In this document: in pieces, positions 9,280 through 17,493 of the stretch
How positions within the stretch are numbered: position 1 is the first letter of the stretch
How the letters are laid out: each line of letters starts with the position of its first letter
Source: Noviherbaspirillum humi
Lineage (GTDB): Bacteria > Pseudomonadota > Gammaproteobacteria > Burkholderiales > Burkholderiaceae_D
DNA: 64,000 bases
Reading direction: 5' to 3'
Assembly: GCF_900188095.1 (NCBI RefSeq)
Contig: NZ_FZOT01000019.1
Coordinates: 1-64,000 of the forward strand
Notes under the pieces: model-generated
What the model was told of the DNA's origin: nothing
Seen by the model: the letters and a program-made list of their open reading frames with translations, nothing else
Databases searched by the model: none
Position numbers and translations under genes: made by a program

Positions 9280-10266
9280 TTACGCTTTGGAGGCCCGCTT
9301 GACGCGGGCTTTTTTACGGGCGCCATTTGAGGACGTGACGCCCTTCTGCGACCGCTCGCCTTCCAGAGACCGCGCAAGGATCAGGTCATGCAGCACCTGC
9401 GCAGCGGGCGACAGCCTGGCGCCCTTGCGCACGACGAGCGCCAGCGTGCGGGAGATGACCGGGTCCAGGAGCGGAATGACGCGCAGCCGGGGATAGGCGC
9501 CGCTTTGCATGGCCAGCTTCGGCACCACCGCCGCGGCGATGCCTGCCGCCACCAGGCCCACCGCGGTGGAACTGCGCTGGACTTCGTAATGCGCCTGCAA
9601 GGCCACCGGCATGGGTCCGATGTCGGCGGTGCCGCCGAGCAGGCTGTCGCGCAAGGGACGGTTTCCATTGACCTGGCCGGCGAAGATCAAAGCATGCCCT
9701 TCCAGCTGCGCCCAGGTCAGGGAAGCCGCGCGAGCGACCGGATGATCGTCCCGGCAGATCAGCACGAACTGGTCTTCCACCAGGGGCGTCGACACCAGTT
9801 CCGGATGGCTGGCCGTGGCGACGTTGATGCCGAACTCGGCCTCGCGCCGCAACACCGCCTGCGCCACCCCGAAGGAGGAATGGTCGAGGATCTTGATCCG
9901 GTTTTCGGGATAGCGGGCCGAATACTCCTGGATGATGGCGGGCAGGTACTGGATGCCGGCGGTGGGCACGCAGGCCACCGAGACATCGCCGCGCTGCGCC
10001 TTGCCGGTCTCGCGGATCTCGGTGAGCGCAGCCGACAATTCCTGCAGCAGCCGCCTGGCGCGCGGCAGGAAATCCTCGCCGATGGTCGTCAGGCCGACCG
10101 AGCGGGTGGTGCGCTCGATCAGCGTCACGCCGAGGAAATCCTCGAGATGGCGCAGTCGCTGCGTGATCGCGGTTTGCGTGATGTTCAGGACATCGGCCGC
10201 TTTCTGGAAGCCGCCATGATCGGCGATCGCGACGAAGGCCTGCACCCCGATGATGTCGATTTTCAT
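9280..10266 (-). CDS. LysR-family transcriptional regulator
   Basis: A 328-residue LysR regulator. The N-terminal helix-turn-helix spans residues 4-63 (GGFQKAADVLNITQTAITQRLRHLE region). An effector-binding domain follows to about 295, then a strongly basic, Ala/Lys-rich tail (KKARVKRASKA) that is unusual for the family. It is divergent from the split chromate-transporter genes starting at 10377, and inverted repeats lie between them. The 3' end overlaps the terminator of the convergent leuD transcript, so the last codons of this gene double as the terminator on the other strand. The effector is unknown; the ChrA-like pair is its most likely target. Confidence 0.9.
   Translation of the reverse strand: MKIDIIGVQAFVAIADHGGFQKAADVLNITQTAITQRLRHLEDFLGVTLIERTTRSVGLTTIGEDFLPRARRLLQELSAALTEIRETGKAQRGDVSVACVPTAGIQYLPAIIQEYSARYPENRIKILDHSSFGVAQAVLRREAEFGINVATASHPELVSTPLVEDQFVLICRDDHPVARAASLTWAQLEGHALIFAGQVNGNRPLRDSLLGGTADIGPMPVALQAHYEVQRSSTAVGLVAAGIAAAVVPKLAMQSGAYPRLRVIPLLDPVISRTLALVVRKGARLSPAAQVLHDLILARSLEGERSQKGVTSSNGARKKARVKRASKA
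9293..9315 (+). terminator. Rho-independent terminator after leuD
   Basis: GCCCGC (9293-9298) pairs with GCGGGC (9304-9309) around a 5-base loop, followed by six T at 9310-9315. It terminates the Bug-leuCD transcript and is embedded in the last codons of the convergent lysR gene. Confidence 0.8.
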
Positions 10267-10280
10267 CAGAAAAATGAATG

Positions 10281-10334
10281 AATTTGGAAGATAAATTGAT
10301 TTTACGCTTGAATGGCGCAGCGCTATGCTTCAAG
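10281..10334. promoter_or_regulatory. Paired inverted repeats in the lysR/chrA intergenic region
   Basis: AATTT (10281-10285) and AAATT (10293-10297) form an inverted repeat with a 7-base spacer, a LysR-like geometry. Ten bases on, CTTGAA (10307-10312) and TTCAAG (10329-10334) form a second, wider inverted repeat. The region is AT-rich against its surroundings and sits between two divergent starts (10266 and 10377). Binding by the adjacent LysR protein is inferred. Confidence 0.45.
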
Positions 10335-10376
10335 GGTGCGCTGCCTGCCTGATTACCCACCGTTTTTGATGCCGCC

Positions 10377-10976
10377 ATGCAAAGCCCTGTGACAAGCACC
10401 CCTGCAACCGTTTCCGCGCCTGACATCGACGCCTACGCCCTGTTCTGGGCCTTTTCCCTGATCGCGCTTTCCGGCTTCGGCGGCGTGCTGCCTTTTGCCT
10501 ATCGCGGCCTGGTCGAAAAGCGGGCCTGGCTGTCGCCATCGGAGTTTGCCGAATTCCTCGGCCTGAGCCAGATGCTGCCGGGGCCGACGATCTGCAACAT
10601 CGCCATCATGGTCGGCCATAAGTATCGCGGAATGCGCGGCGCGTTCGCGGCGCTGGCCGGGATGATCTGCTTTCCGTTCCTGCTGGTGATCGCCCTCGGC
10701 GCTCTCTACCAGCGCTATGGCGACCTGCCGGCCGTGCGCGATGCCCTGCATGGCATGGCCGCCGTGGCGGCGGGGTTGATCTTCGCCACCGCCGTGAAAA
10801 TGGGCATGGCCCTGTATCGGAAGAAGGAACCCCGGCAGAGGCAAGCCGTGCGGACGGGGTTGCTGCTGCTGGCTTTCATCGGACTGGGCCTGGCCGGATG
10901 GCGCCTGATCTGGGTGTTCGGTTCCCTGGCCACGATCGGCACGGCGCTGTTTTATCTGATGCGGGAGAAGCCATGA
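10377..10976 (+). CDS. Chromate transporter family protein, first half (short-chain CHR)
   Basis: A 199-residue inner-membrane protein with the short-chain CHR domain: FGGVLPFAYRGLVEKRAWLS near residues 36-55 and the conserved GLSQMLPGPT at about 61-70. Several hydrophobic segments follow. Short-chain members work as pairs that together equal one long ChrA; the next gene, overlapping by four bases (ATGA), supplies the other half. The family exports chromate in resistant strains, but many chromosomal pairs have no shown chromate role and may move other oxyanions. Regulation by the divergent LysR is likely. The ATG at 10377 comes after a weak ribosome site. Confidence 0.83.
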   Translation: MQSPVTSTPATVSAPDIDAYALFWAFSLIALSGFGGVLPFAYRGLVEKRAWLSPSEFAEFLGLSQMLPGPTICNIAIMVGHKYRGMRGAFAALAGMICFPFLLVIALGALYQRYGDLPAVRDALHGMAAVAAGLIFATAVKMGMALYRKKEPRQRQAVRTGLLLLAFIGLGLAGWRLIWVFGSLATIGTALFYLMREKP

Positions 10977-11506
10977 ACCAGGAATCGCACGTACTCGAAT
11001 TATGCGGCCATCTCGCCCTGCTCTCGCTGATGGCCGTGGGCGGCGGCGTGATCATGATCGCGCCCGAGATTCAGAACTATGTCGTCAATGGCAAGCACTG
11101 GATGTTGAATGAGCAGTTCGCCGCGGCGTATGCCATCGCCCAGGCGGCGCCGGGGCCCAACCTGCTGTTCGTCTCGCTGATCGGCTGGCTGGTGGCCGGC
11201 TGGTTCGGCGCGATAGCGACGACCCTGTCGATCATCCTCCCCTCGACGCTGCTCACCCTCGCGTTGATCAAGGTGCGCACCCGGCAAGCCGGCAATGCCC
11301 TGACGAAGGCGCTGCAGCAGGCCTTCTCGCCGATTTCCGTCGGCCTGCTTGCCGCCACCGCGCTGATCTTCGCGCGGGCCTCCAATACGGATTGGCGCGC
11401 CGACCTGCTGACCTTGCTGTCGGCGCTGATCGTGCTGAAGACGCGCCTGAATCCGGTCCTGCTGATTGCTGTGGGCGCAGTGGCCGGGATCGTCCACACA
11501 ATCTGA
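10973..11506 (+). CDS. Chromate transporter family protein, second half
   Basis: The 177-residue membrane partner of the preceding short CHR protein. It carries the second-half signature: FAAAYAIAQAAPGPNLLFVSLIGW with the conserved AxGPN near residues 60-65, then hydrophobic helices to the C-terminus. The start overlaps the upstream stop (ATGA), so translation is coupled and a heterodimer is expected. The pair probably forms one functional anion exporter in the inner membrane; whether the substrate is chromate or another oxyanion such as sulfate is not visible. The 83-residue gene follows 61 bases later. Confidence 0.83.
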   Translation: MNQESHVLELCGHLALLSLMAVGGGVIMIAPEIQNYVVNGKHWMLNEQFAAAYAIAQAAPGPNLLFVSLIGWLVAGWFGAIATTLSIILPSTLLTLALIKVRTRQAGNALTKALQQAFSPISVGLLAATALIFARASNTDWRADLLTLLSALIVLKTRLNPVLLIAVGAVAGIVHTI

Positions 11507-11567
11507 CGCTGCACGGCGGCGGCGCGGGCATTCGGATTCGAACGGCAGGTCGGACAGGAGAAGAGCG

Positions 11568-11819
11568 ATGGCGACTCCGCATGACGCATTGACGCTGCAG
11601 ATGCTGCGCTGGATTTCGGAAGGCGCGCGTTCCTACGCCGAAGTTCTGGATGTCTGGAAGAGCACATGCCCGCGGCTCACCATATGGGAAGATGCCTGCG
11701 CGGATGGATTGGTCGATTCCGCGCCCGGCATGTCGGGCCGGGTGTCGCTGACCGAAAAGGGGCGCCGCCTGCTTTCACGCGACTTCAGCGCACCGCCGCG
11801 TTCAGACTCAGCATCATGA
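11568..11819 (+). CDS. Small winged-helix-like conserved protein
   Basis: An 83-residue protein of unknown role. The pattern (MLRWISEGARSYAEVLDVW, then IWEDACADGLV, then VSLTEKGRRLLS) has the helix-turn-helix then strand-wing layout of small winged-helix domains, ending in a TEKGRRLL segment typical of such folds. I chose ATG 11568 because ACAGGAG lies 7-12 bases upstream; an upstream ATG in the same frame lies within the previous gene. Its last 35 bases overlap the 3' end of the convergent phosphatase-kinase gene. A regulatory role is possible but not shown. Confidence 0.6.
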   Translation: MATPHDALTLQMLRWISEGARSYAEVLDVWKSTCPRLTIWEDACADGLVDSAPGMSGRVSLTEKGRRLLSRDFSAPPRSDSAS

Positions 11820-13530
11820 CGATGACCAGCATCAGCGTGAAGGACACGCCCTTCCAGAACACCACCGGATTGCGCTCCATCAGCGGCAGGCGGGCCTTGC
11901 GCAGGTAGGCCTGGTTCGGATGCTGCAGGTCATAAATGAATTCCGCCAGGTCTTCATAGCGCTTGTCCGGGCTGGGCTGCACCGCCTTGCGGATGGCTTC
12001 GTCCACCCAGACCGGGATGTCGCGCCGCTCCCCCAGCAGGGAGTCGTAGCGCAGCCGGCGCTGGTCCGCCGCCGACTTGCACTTGGCGACCTCGGCGCCA
12101 TACGGCAGCTTCCCCGACAGCATCTGATAGGCGATCACGCCGAGCGAGAACTGGTCGGCGCGCGTCGTGCCTTCGTGGCCGAGGAAATATTCGGGCGCGC
12201 TGAACTGCGCCGTGCCGAGCAGGTGGCAGCGCTCCGCGCCGGATGAGGCTTCCGCCAGGCCGGCCACCCGGGTCGCGCCGAAATCGATGATCTTCACCGT
12301 GCCGGTGCGGTCGATCATGATGTTGTTCGGCCTCAGGTCCTGGTGCAGCATCTCCTTGCGATGAAAGGCGCGCAGGCCCCGCGCGATCTGCTCGACGATG
12401 CCGCGCACCGCGTCCAGCGCAGGCTTCGGGTTGTCGACCATCCACTGCGCCAGGGTCTGGCCTTCGACGTACTCCGTCGCCACGTACAGGTAGTGGCGCT
12501 TGCGGGTCTGGCGGCAGGGCTTGAGCACATGCGGGCTGTCGATGCGGCGCGCGATCCATTCCTCCATCAGGAAGCGCTCCAGGTAGGCCGGGTCGTCGCG
12601 CAGGTCGACCGAGGGCACCTTGAGCGCCACCTGCTCGCCGCTGTCGCTGTCGAGCGCCAGGAACACATGGCTGCGGCTGCTGGCATGCAGCTGCCGCACG
12701 ATGCGGTAGCCGTCGAACGACATCCGCGCCTCCAGCGCCGGCGGGAACGGCAGCTGCGCCATCTGCCTGACCATCTCGCCGGCCTGCGGCTCGGGCAGTT
12801 CGTCCACCCGCGCGATCTGGGCGGTGAGATTGTCGGTGCTGCCGCGGCGCAGGGCTTCTTCCACGATCAGCCTGGCCGCCCGGTCGAGGTCATCGGCATG
12901 GCTGGCGATGACCTGGATGATGACGTCGGCCGGCACATGCTCGTAGACGCCGTCGGTCGCCAGCAGGAAGGTATCGCCCTGCTCCGGCCGCAGCGTGCGG
13001 TAGTCGATGTCGAGCTGCGGGCCGATGCCGAGCGCGCGCGCCAGATAGCTTTGCTCCGGCGAGGTCCATACCCGGTGGTCGTTAGTAAGCTGTTCCAGGC
13101 TGTGCGCATGCACCTGGTAGATGCGGGCATCGCCGACATGGAACAGATGGGCGGTGCCGGCCTTGAACACCATCGCGCTCAGGGTGCAGACATAGCCGCG
13201 CTCCTTGTCGAAGCGGTAGGGGCTGTGCCGGGTCTGCGCATGCAGCCAGGAATTGGTGGCCGCCAGCACCTTCTCGATCGACGTCTTCACCGACCAGGCA
13301 TCCGAGGTGCAGTAGTAATCCTGCAGCAGGCTGTTCACCGCGAACTGGCTCGCCACCTGGCTCACCGCGCTGCTGCTGATGCCGTCGGCCAGCGCCACCA
13401 CCACGCCCTTGGCGCCGAGCTGCGGCTCCTTCGGCAGGCAGGCGCCGTGGAAGTCCTGGTTGATGTCCTTGCATCCCTTGTCGGAAAACTGTCCGACCGC
13501 CACCCTTAGCTGTTTGCTCATCGTTTTCAT
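11785..13530 (-). CDS. Bifunctional PP2C-type phosphatase / Ser-Thr protein kinase with C-terminal membrane anchor
   Basis: A 581-residue two-enzyme signalling protein. Residues about 8-245 are a PP2C phosphatase with metal-site motifs (DKGCKDINQD, LADGISSS, HVGDARIYQ, LLATDGVYEH, GSTDNLTA). Residues about 265-530 are a Hanks-type kinase: ATP lysine in VALKVPS, catalytic loop HQDLRPNN, IIDFGATR for DFG, and SAPEYFLG for APE. The glycine loop is degenerate. A hydrophobic stretch near 553-575 should anchor it to the membrane. It is the last gene after nirB-nirD-nirC, so it may tune nitrite/nitrate assimilation; this is inference. The start is ATG 13530 or 13521; neither has a clear ribosome site, and the first directly touches a terminator-like hairpin. 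Confidence 0.87.
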   Translation of the reverse strand: MKTMSKQLRVAVGQFSDKGCKDINQDFHGACLPKEPQLGAKGVVVALADGISSSAVSQVASQFAVNSLLQDYYCTSDAWSVKTSIEKVLAATNSWLHAQTRHSPYRFDKERGYVCTLSAMVFKAGTAHLFHVGDARIYQVHAHSLEQLTNDHRVWTSPEQSYLARALGIGPQLDIDYRTLRPEQGDTFLLATDGVYEHVPADVIIQVIASHADDLDRAARLIVEEALRRGSTDNLTAQIARVDELPEPQAGEMVRQMAQLPFPPALEARMSFDGYRIVRQLHASSRSHVFLALDSDSGEQVALKVPSVDLRDDPAYLERFLMEEWIARRIDSPHVLKPCRQTRKRHYLYVATEYVEGQTLAQWMVDNPKPALDAVRGIVEQIARGLRAFHRKEMLHQDLRPNNIMIDRTGTVKIIDFGATRVAGLAEASSGAERCHLLGTAQFSAPEYFLGHEGTTRADQFSLGVIAYQMLSGKLPYGAEVAKCKSAADQRRLRYDSLLGERRDIPVWVDEAIRKAVQPSPDKRYEDLAEFIYDLQHPNQAYLRKARLPLMERNPVVFWKGVSFTLMLVIVMMLSLNAAVR

Positions 13531-13531
13531 G

Positions 13532-13565
13532 AAAAAGCCCCAGTCGTGGAGGACTGGGGCTTTTT
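13532..13565. terminator. Perfect 14-bp stem terminator between nirC and the phosphatase-kinase gene
   Basis: AAAAAGCCCCAGTC (13532-13545) pairs perfectly with GACTGGGGCTTTTT (13552-13565) around a 6-base loop, making a terminator usable in both directions. On the minus strand it follows nirC by about 15 bases and ends one base before the kinase ATG at 13530. Expression of the kinase therefore depends on read-through. Confidence 0.85.
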
Positions 13566-13580
13566 CGCGGTCGCCTGCGT

Positions 13581-14393
13581 TTAGTTGAAGGAGCGCTTCG
13601 GCGCGGTCTTGATATGGGTGGTGTACAGCGTCAGGCCGGTGAAGGCCAGGCCGCCGACCAGGTTGCCGAGGACGGTCGGGATCTCGTTCCAGATCAGGTA
13701 ATCCATGATCGAGAAATGACCGCCCATCAGCAGGCCGGAGGGGAACAGGAACATGTTGACTACCGAGTGCTCGAAGGCCATCGCGAAGAACAGCATGATC
13801 GGCATCCACATCGAGATCACCTTGCCGCCGACGGTGGTGGAAATCATCGCGCCGACCACGCCGGTGGAGACCATCCAGTTGCACAGCATGCCGCGCACGA
13901 ACAGGGTCAGCATGCCGTAGGCGCCGTACTTCGCATAGCCCAGGGTTCGGGATTCGCCGATGACGCCGATCATCTCGCCGACCTTGCTCGGCGGCGTCTG
14001 GAAGCCGTTGGTGAAGACGATGGCCATCAGCACCGCGACGGTGAATGCACCGGCGAAATTGCCGATGAAGACGACGCCCCAGTTCTTCAGCACCGCCTTC
14101 AGCGTGACGCCGGGCCGCTTGTCGATCAGCGCCAGCGGCGTGAGCACGAACACGCCGGTGAGCAGGTCGAAGCCGAGCAGGTAGAGCATGCAGAAGCCGA
14201 CCGGGAACAGGATGGCGCCGAGGATGGGCATGCCGGTCTGCACCGACACCGTCACTGCGAACACGGCGGCGAGCGCGAGGATGGCGCCGGCCATGTAGGC
14301 GCGGATCAGCGCGTCGCGGGTCGCCATGTAGATTTTCGATTCGCCGGCGTCCACCATCTTGGTGACGAACTCGGAAGGCGCTAGGTAAGCCAT
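13581..14393 (-). CDS. nirC: Formate/nitrite transporter family channel (NirC-type)
   Basis: A 270-residue inner-membrane channel of the FNT family, which forms pentamers passing small monovalent anions. About six hydrophobic segments are visible. Family marks include GFDLLTGVFVLTPL near residues 73-86, the GNFAGAF loop near 110 and FEHSVVNMFLFPSGLL near 208-223, which includes the conserved histidine loop. Position right after nirBD makes nitrite the likely substrate. It is the third gene of a minus-strand operon, 66 bases after nirD, and is followed by a strong terminator. No full-length NarK or Nrt nitrate transporter is in the window. Confidence 0.87.
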   Translation of the reverse strand: MAYLAPSEFVTKMVDAGESKIYMATRDALIRAYMAGAILALAAVFAVTVSVQTGMPILGAILFPVGFCMLYLLGFDLLTGVFVLTPLALIDKRPGVTLKAVLKNWGVVFIGNFAGAFTVAVLMAIVFTNGFQTPPSKVGEMIGVIGESRTLGYAKYGAYGMLTLFVRGMLCNWMVSTGVVGAMISTTVGGKVISMWMPIMLFFAMAFEHSVVNMFLFPSGLLMGGHFSIMDYLIWNEIPTVLGNLVGGLAFTGLTLYTTHIKTAPKRSFN

Positions 14394-14459
14394 GATGTTT
14401 TTCCTTTGGATTGCGATTGATGAATCAGGTTGCTGCGGTTGCGTTGCCGCGCGGCGGCT

Positions 14460-14804
14460 TTACACGCCGACCCAGACGGTGCGGTTTTCCACCCGCACCG
14501 GATAGGCCTTGACCGATTTCTCCGGCGCTTCCAGGCATTCGCCGTTCTGCAGGTCGAAGTGATGCTTGTAGATGGGCGACGCCACCACCACCCGCTCGCC
14601 GATATTGCCGATCAGGCCGCGCGACAGCACGCTGGCCTGCGCATTCGGGTCGAAGTTGTCGATGGCGTACAGCTGCGGCTCGTTGCTGTCGATGTGGAAC
14701 ACCGCCACGTGGCGGTCGCGCACCAGGGCGCAGACGCCGGTATTGGGCACGATGTCGTCGAGAGAGCAGATGGCGCTCCAGGTGGTCTTGTTGTCGTGGC
14801 TCAT
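14460..14804 (-). CDS. nirD: Nitrite reductase (NAD(P)H) small subunit
   Basis: A 114-residue cytoplasmic subunit of assimilatory nitrite reductase with a Rieske-like fold (QLYAIDNFDPNAQASVLSRGL, then SPIYKHHFDLQNGECLE). As in other NirD proteins, the classical Rieske cysteines are absent. It pairs with NirB to reduce nitrite to ammonium. I chose ATG 14804 because AAGGAGAACC lies just upstream; the frame stays open further upstream inside nirB but is not conserved-looking. The gap to nirB is 11 bases. Confidence 0.9.
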   Translation of the reverse strand: MSHDNKTTWSAICSLDDIVPNTGVCALVRDRHVAVFHIDSNEPQLYAIDNFDPNAQASVLSRGLIGNIGERVVVASPIYKHHFDLQNGECLEAPEKSVKAYPVRVENRTVWVGV

Positions 14805-14815
14805 GGCGGTTCTCC

Positions 14816-17347
14816 TTATGCTGCTTCGGCGGTGATCGGGATATAAGTCTTGCGCTCTTCCGGCGAGGCGGGGCGGATCTGGCCGCGCTCCTCGACGAAG
14901 ACGACGTGTTCGTCCGGCTGGTCGCTGTTGACGAACTGGCGGAAGCGCTTGCGCGTCTCGGGATCGGTGACGGCGTTCTTCCACTCGCATTCGTAGGTGT
15001 CGACCACATGCTGCATGTCGGCTTCCAGTTCGGCGGCCACGCCCAGGGTGTCGTTCACCACCACGTCCTTCAGGTAGTCCAGGCCGCCTTCCAGGTTGTC
15101 GCGCCAGACGCTGGTGCGCTGCAGGCGGTCGGCGGTGCGGATGTAGAACATCAGGAAGCGGTCGATGAACTTCACCAGCTGCGCCTTCGAGAGGTCCGAT
15201 GCCAGCAGCTCGGCATGGCGCGGCTTCATGCCGCCGTTGCCGCAGACGTACAGGTTCCAGCCCTTCTCGGTGGCGATCACGCCGACATCCTTGCCCTGCG
15301 CCTCGGCGCACTCGCGGGTGCAGCCGGAGACGCCGAACTTGATCTTGTGCGGCGCGCGCAAGCCCTTGTAGCGGTTCTCCAGTTCGATCGCGAGGCCGAC
15401 GCTGTCATCCACGCCATAGCGGCACCAGGTGGAGCCGACGCAGGACTTCACCGTGCGCAGCGACTTGCCGTAGGCATGGCCGGACTCGAAGCCGGCGGCG
15501 ATCAGCTCTTCCCAGATGGCCGGCAGCTGGTCGACGCGGGCGCCGAACAGGTCCACCCGCTGGCCGCCGGTGATCTTGGTGTACAGGCCGTATTTCTTCG
15601 CCACCTGGCCGACGGCGATCAGGCCTTCCGGGGTGACCTCGCCGCCCGGCATGCGCGGCACCACCGAATAGGTGCCGTCCTTCTGGATGTTGCCGAGGAA
15701 GTAGTCGTTCGAGTCCTGCAGGCCGGCGTGCTCCTTCTTCAGCACGAAGTCGTTCCAGCAGGAGGCGAAGATGCTGGCGGCCACCGGCTTGCAGATGTCG
15801 CAGCCGAGGCCCTTGCCGTGCTTGTGCAGCAGCTCGCCGAAGGTCTTGATCCGGTTCACCTTCACCAGGTGGAACAGCTCCTGGCGCGAATAGGCGAAGT
15901 GCTCGCACAGGTGGTTGTTCACCGCCAGGCCCTGCTTCTTCATTTCCGCCTTCATCACCTGAGTCACCAGCGGCACGCAGCCGCCGCAGGCGGTCCCGGC
16001 CTTGGTGCAGGCCTTGAGGTCGCCGATGGTGACGGCGCCGCCGGCCACCGCGTCGCACAGCTGGCCCTTGGAAACGTTGTTGCAGGAGCAGATCTGGGCC
16101 GCAGCCGGCAGCGCATCGACGCCCTGGCCCGGCTTGGCCTTGCCGTCGCCCTGCGGCAGGATCAGGAATTCCGGCTCCTTCGGCAGTTCGATCCTGTTGA
16201 GCATCATCTGCAGCAGCGCGCCGTATTCGCCGGCGTCGCCGATCAGCACCGCGCCGAGCAAATGCTTGCCGCATTCCGATACCACGATCTTCTTGTACAC
16301 CTGCTTGCGCTCGTCGCTGTACTGGTAGGAGCGGCTGCCGGCGGTGCTGCCCATGGCATCGCCGATGCTGGCCACGTCCACGCCCATCAGCTTGAGCTTG
16401 GTGCTCATGTCGGCGCCGGCGAATTCCGCCGCTCCGCCGGCGATATGCCGGGCGGCGGTGCGGGCCATGTCGTAGCCCGGCGCCACCAGGCCGAAGATCT
16501 GGCCATTCCACAGCGCGCATTCGCCGATGGCGTAAATGTCGTCGTCCGAGGTGAGGCATTGGTTGTCGATGGCGATGCCGCCGCGCGGGCCGATCGCCAG
16601 GCCGCTCTGGCGCGCCAGCTCGTCGCGCGGGCGGATGCCGGCGGAAAACACGATCATGTCGGTCTCGAGATAGGTGCCGTCGGCGAACACCATGCGATGG
16701 CGCGCGCCTTCGCCGTCGACGATCTCGACGGTGTTCTTCTGGGTGTGCACGCTCACGCCCAGTTCTTCGATCTTGCGGCGCAGGGTGCGGCCGCCGGCCT
16801 CGTCCACCTGCACCGCCATCAGGCGCGGCGCAAATTCCACCACATGGGTCTGCAGGTGCATGTCGCGCAGGGCCTTGGCGCACTCCAGGCCGAGCAGGCC
16901 GCCGCCGACCACCACGCCGCTTTTGGCGCGGGCACCGCACTCGAGCATGGCTTCGAGGTCCTCGATGGTGCGGTAGACGAAGCAGTCAGGGCGGTCCTTG
17001 CCGGGCACCGGCGGCACGAAGGGATAGGAGCCGGTGGCGATCACCAGCTTGTCGTAGGAGAGCGTCTCGCCGCCGGCGGTGGTGACGGTCTTGGCCAGGC
17101 GGTCGATGGCGACGGCGCGGGAATTCAGCTTCAGCAGCAGGTTGTCGCGCTCGAAGAAGCCCGGCGCCACCAGCGACAGGTCGTCGGCGGATTTCCCGGC
17201 GAAGAATTCGGAAAGGTGCACGCGGTCGTAGGCGGGACGCGGCTCTTCGCACAGCACGGTGACTTCCGCGTCGCGAATGCCGGCTTCATTCAGGCTTTCG
17301 AGGAACTTGTGGCCGACCATGCCGTGGCCGATGACGAGGATTTTCAT
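14816..17347 (-). CDS. nirB: Nitrite reductase (NAD(P)H) large subunit
   Basis: An 843-residue cytoplasmic enzyme catalysing six-electron reduction of nitrite to ammonium. Domains in order: FAD-binding Rossmann fold (ILVIGHGMVGHKFLE, residues 2-16), NAD(P)H site (VVVGGGLLGLECA near 145-157), BFD-type [2Fe-2S] domain (ICSCNNVSKGQ and CGGCVPL, about 420-460), then siroheme/[4Fe-4S] domains (STWCRYG and GVSGCTRECAEAQ, about 640-685). The length is normal for NirB. AAGGA lies 9-13 bases upstream of the ATG. The operon continues into nirD, nirC and a phosphatase-kinase. The structured leader upstream suggests control after transcription starts. No nitrate reductase gene is in the window. Confidence 0.95.
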   Translation of the reverse strand: MKILVIGHGMVGHKFLESLNEAGIRDAEVTVLCEEPRPAYDRVHLSEFFAGKSADDLSLVAPGFFERDNLLLKLNSRAVAIDRLAKTVTTAGGETLSYDKLVIATGSYPFVPPVPGKDRPDCFVYRTIEDLEAMLECGARAKSGVVVGGGLLGLECAKALRDMHLQTHVVEFAPRLMAVQVDEAGGRTLRRKIEELGVSVHTQKNTVEIVDGEGARHRMVFADGTYLETDMIVFSAGIRPRDELARQSGLAIGPRGGIAIDNQCLTSDDDIYAIGECALWNGQIFGLVAPGYDMARTAARHIAGGAAEFAGADMSTKLKLMGVDVASIGDAMGSTAGSRSYQYSDERKQVYKKIVVSECGKHLLGAVLIGDAGEYGALLQMMLNRIELPKEPEFLILPQGDGKAKPGQGVDALPAAAQICSCNNVSKGQLCDAVAGGAVTIGDLKACTKAGTACGGCVPLVTQVMKAEMKKQGLAVNNHLCEHFAYSRQELFHLVKVNRIKTFGELLHKHGKGLGCDICKPVAASIFASCWNDFVLKKEHAGLQDSNDYFLGNIQKDGTYSVVPRMPGGEVTPEGLIAVGQVAKKYGLYTKITGGQRVDLFGARVDQLPAIWEELIAAGFESGHAYGKSLRTVKSCVGSTWCRYGVDDSVGLAIELENRYKGLRAPHKIKFGVSGCTRECAEAQGKDVGVIATEKGWNLYVCGNGGMKPRHAELLASDLSKAQLVKFIDRFLMFYIRTADRLQRTSVWRDNLEGGLDYLKDVVVNDTLGVAAELEADMQHVVDTYECEWKNAVTDPETRKRFRQFVNSDQPDEHVVFVEERGQIRPASPEERKTYIPITAEAA

Positions 17348-17363
17348 GGACTGTTTTCCTTAT

Positions 17364-17493
17364 GCGTGTTGTTGCTATTCGTTGCGCGTTGTTGCGTGTT
17401 CTTGTCGTTCGCAGCCGGGCTGCGGGTGACGCATCGTCGGATCGACAGGCAAAGCGGTGCCGTTGCCCGAGGCGGCTATCGCCCCTTCGGGTC
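17364..17493 (-). promoter_or_regulatory. Structured 5' leader of nirB
   Basis: Read on the minus strand, the 130 bases before nirB hold a strong hairpin (17465-17493, CCCG/CGGG outer stem, GGC/GCC inner stem, GATA loop), a 4-bp stem at 17428-17438 and a perfect 5-bp stem at 17411-17423. Two 12-base near-identical direct repeats follow (17364-17375 and 17384-17395, one mismatch, offset 20). Leaders of nitrate/nitrite assimilation operons are often controlled by ANTAR proteins binding stem-loops. Whether this is such a leader is inference. Confidence 0.4.
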
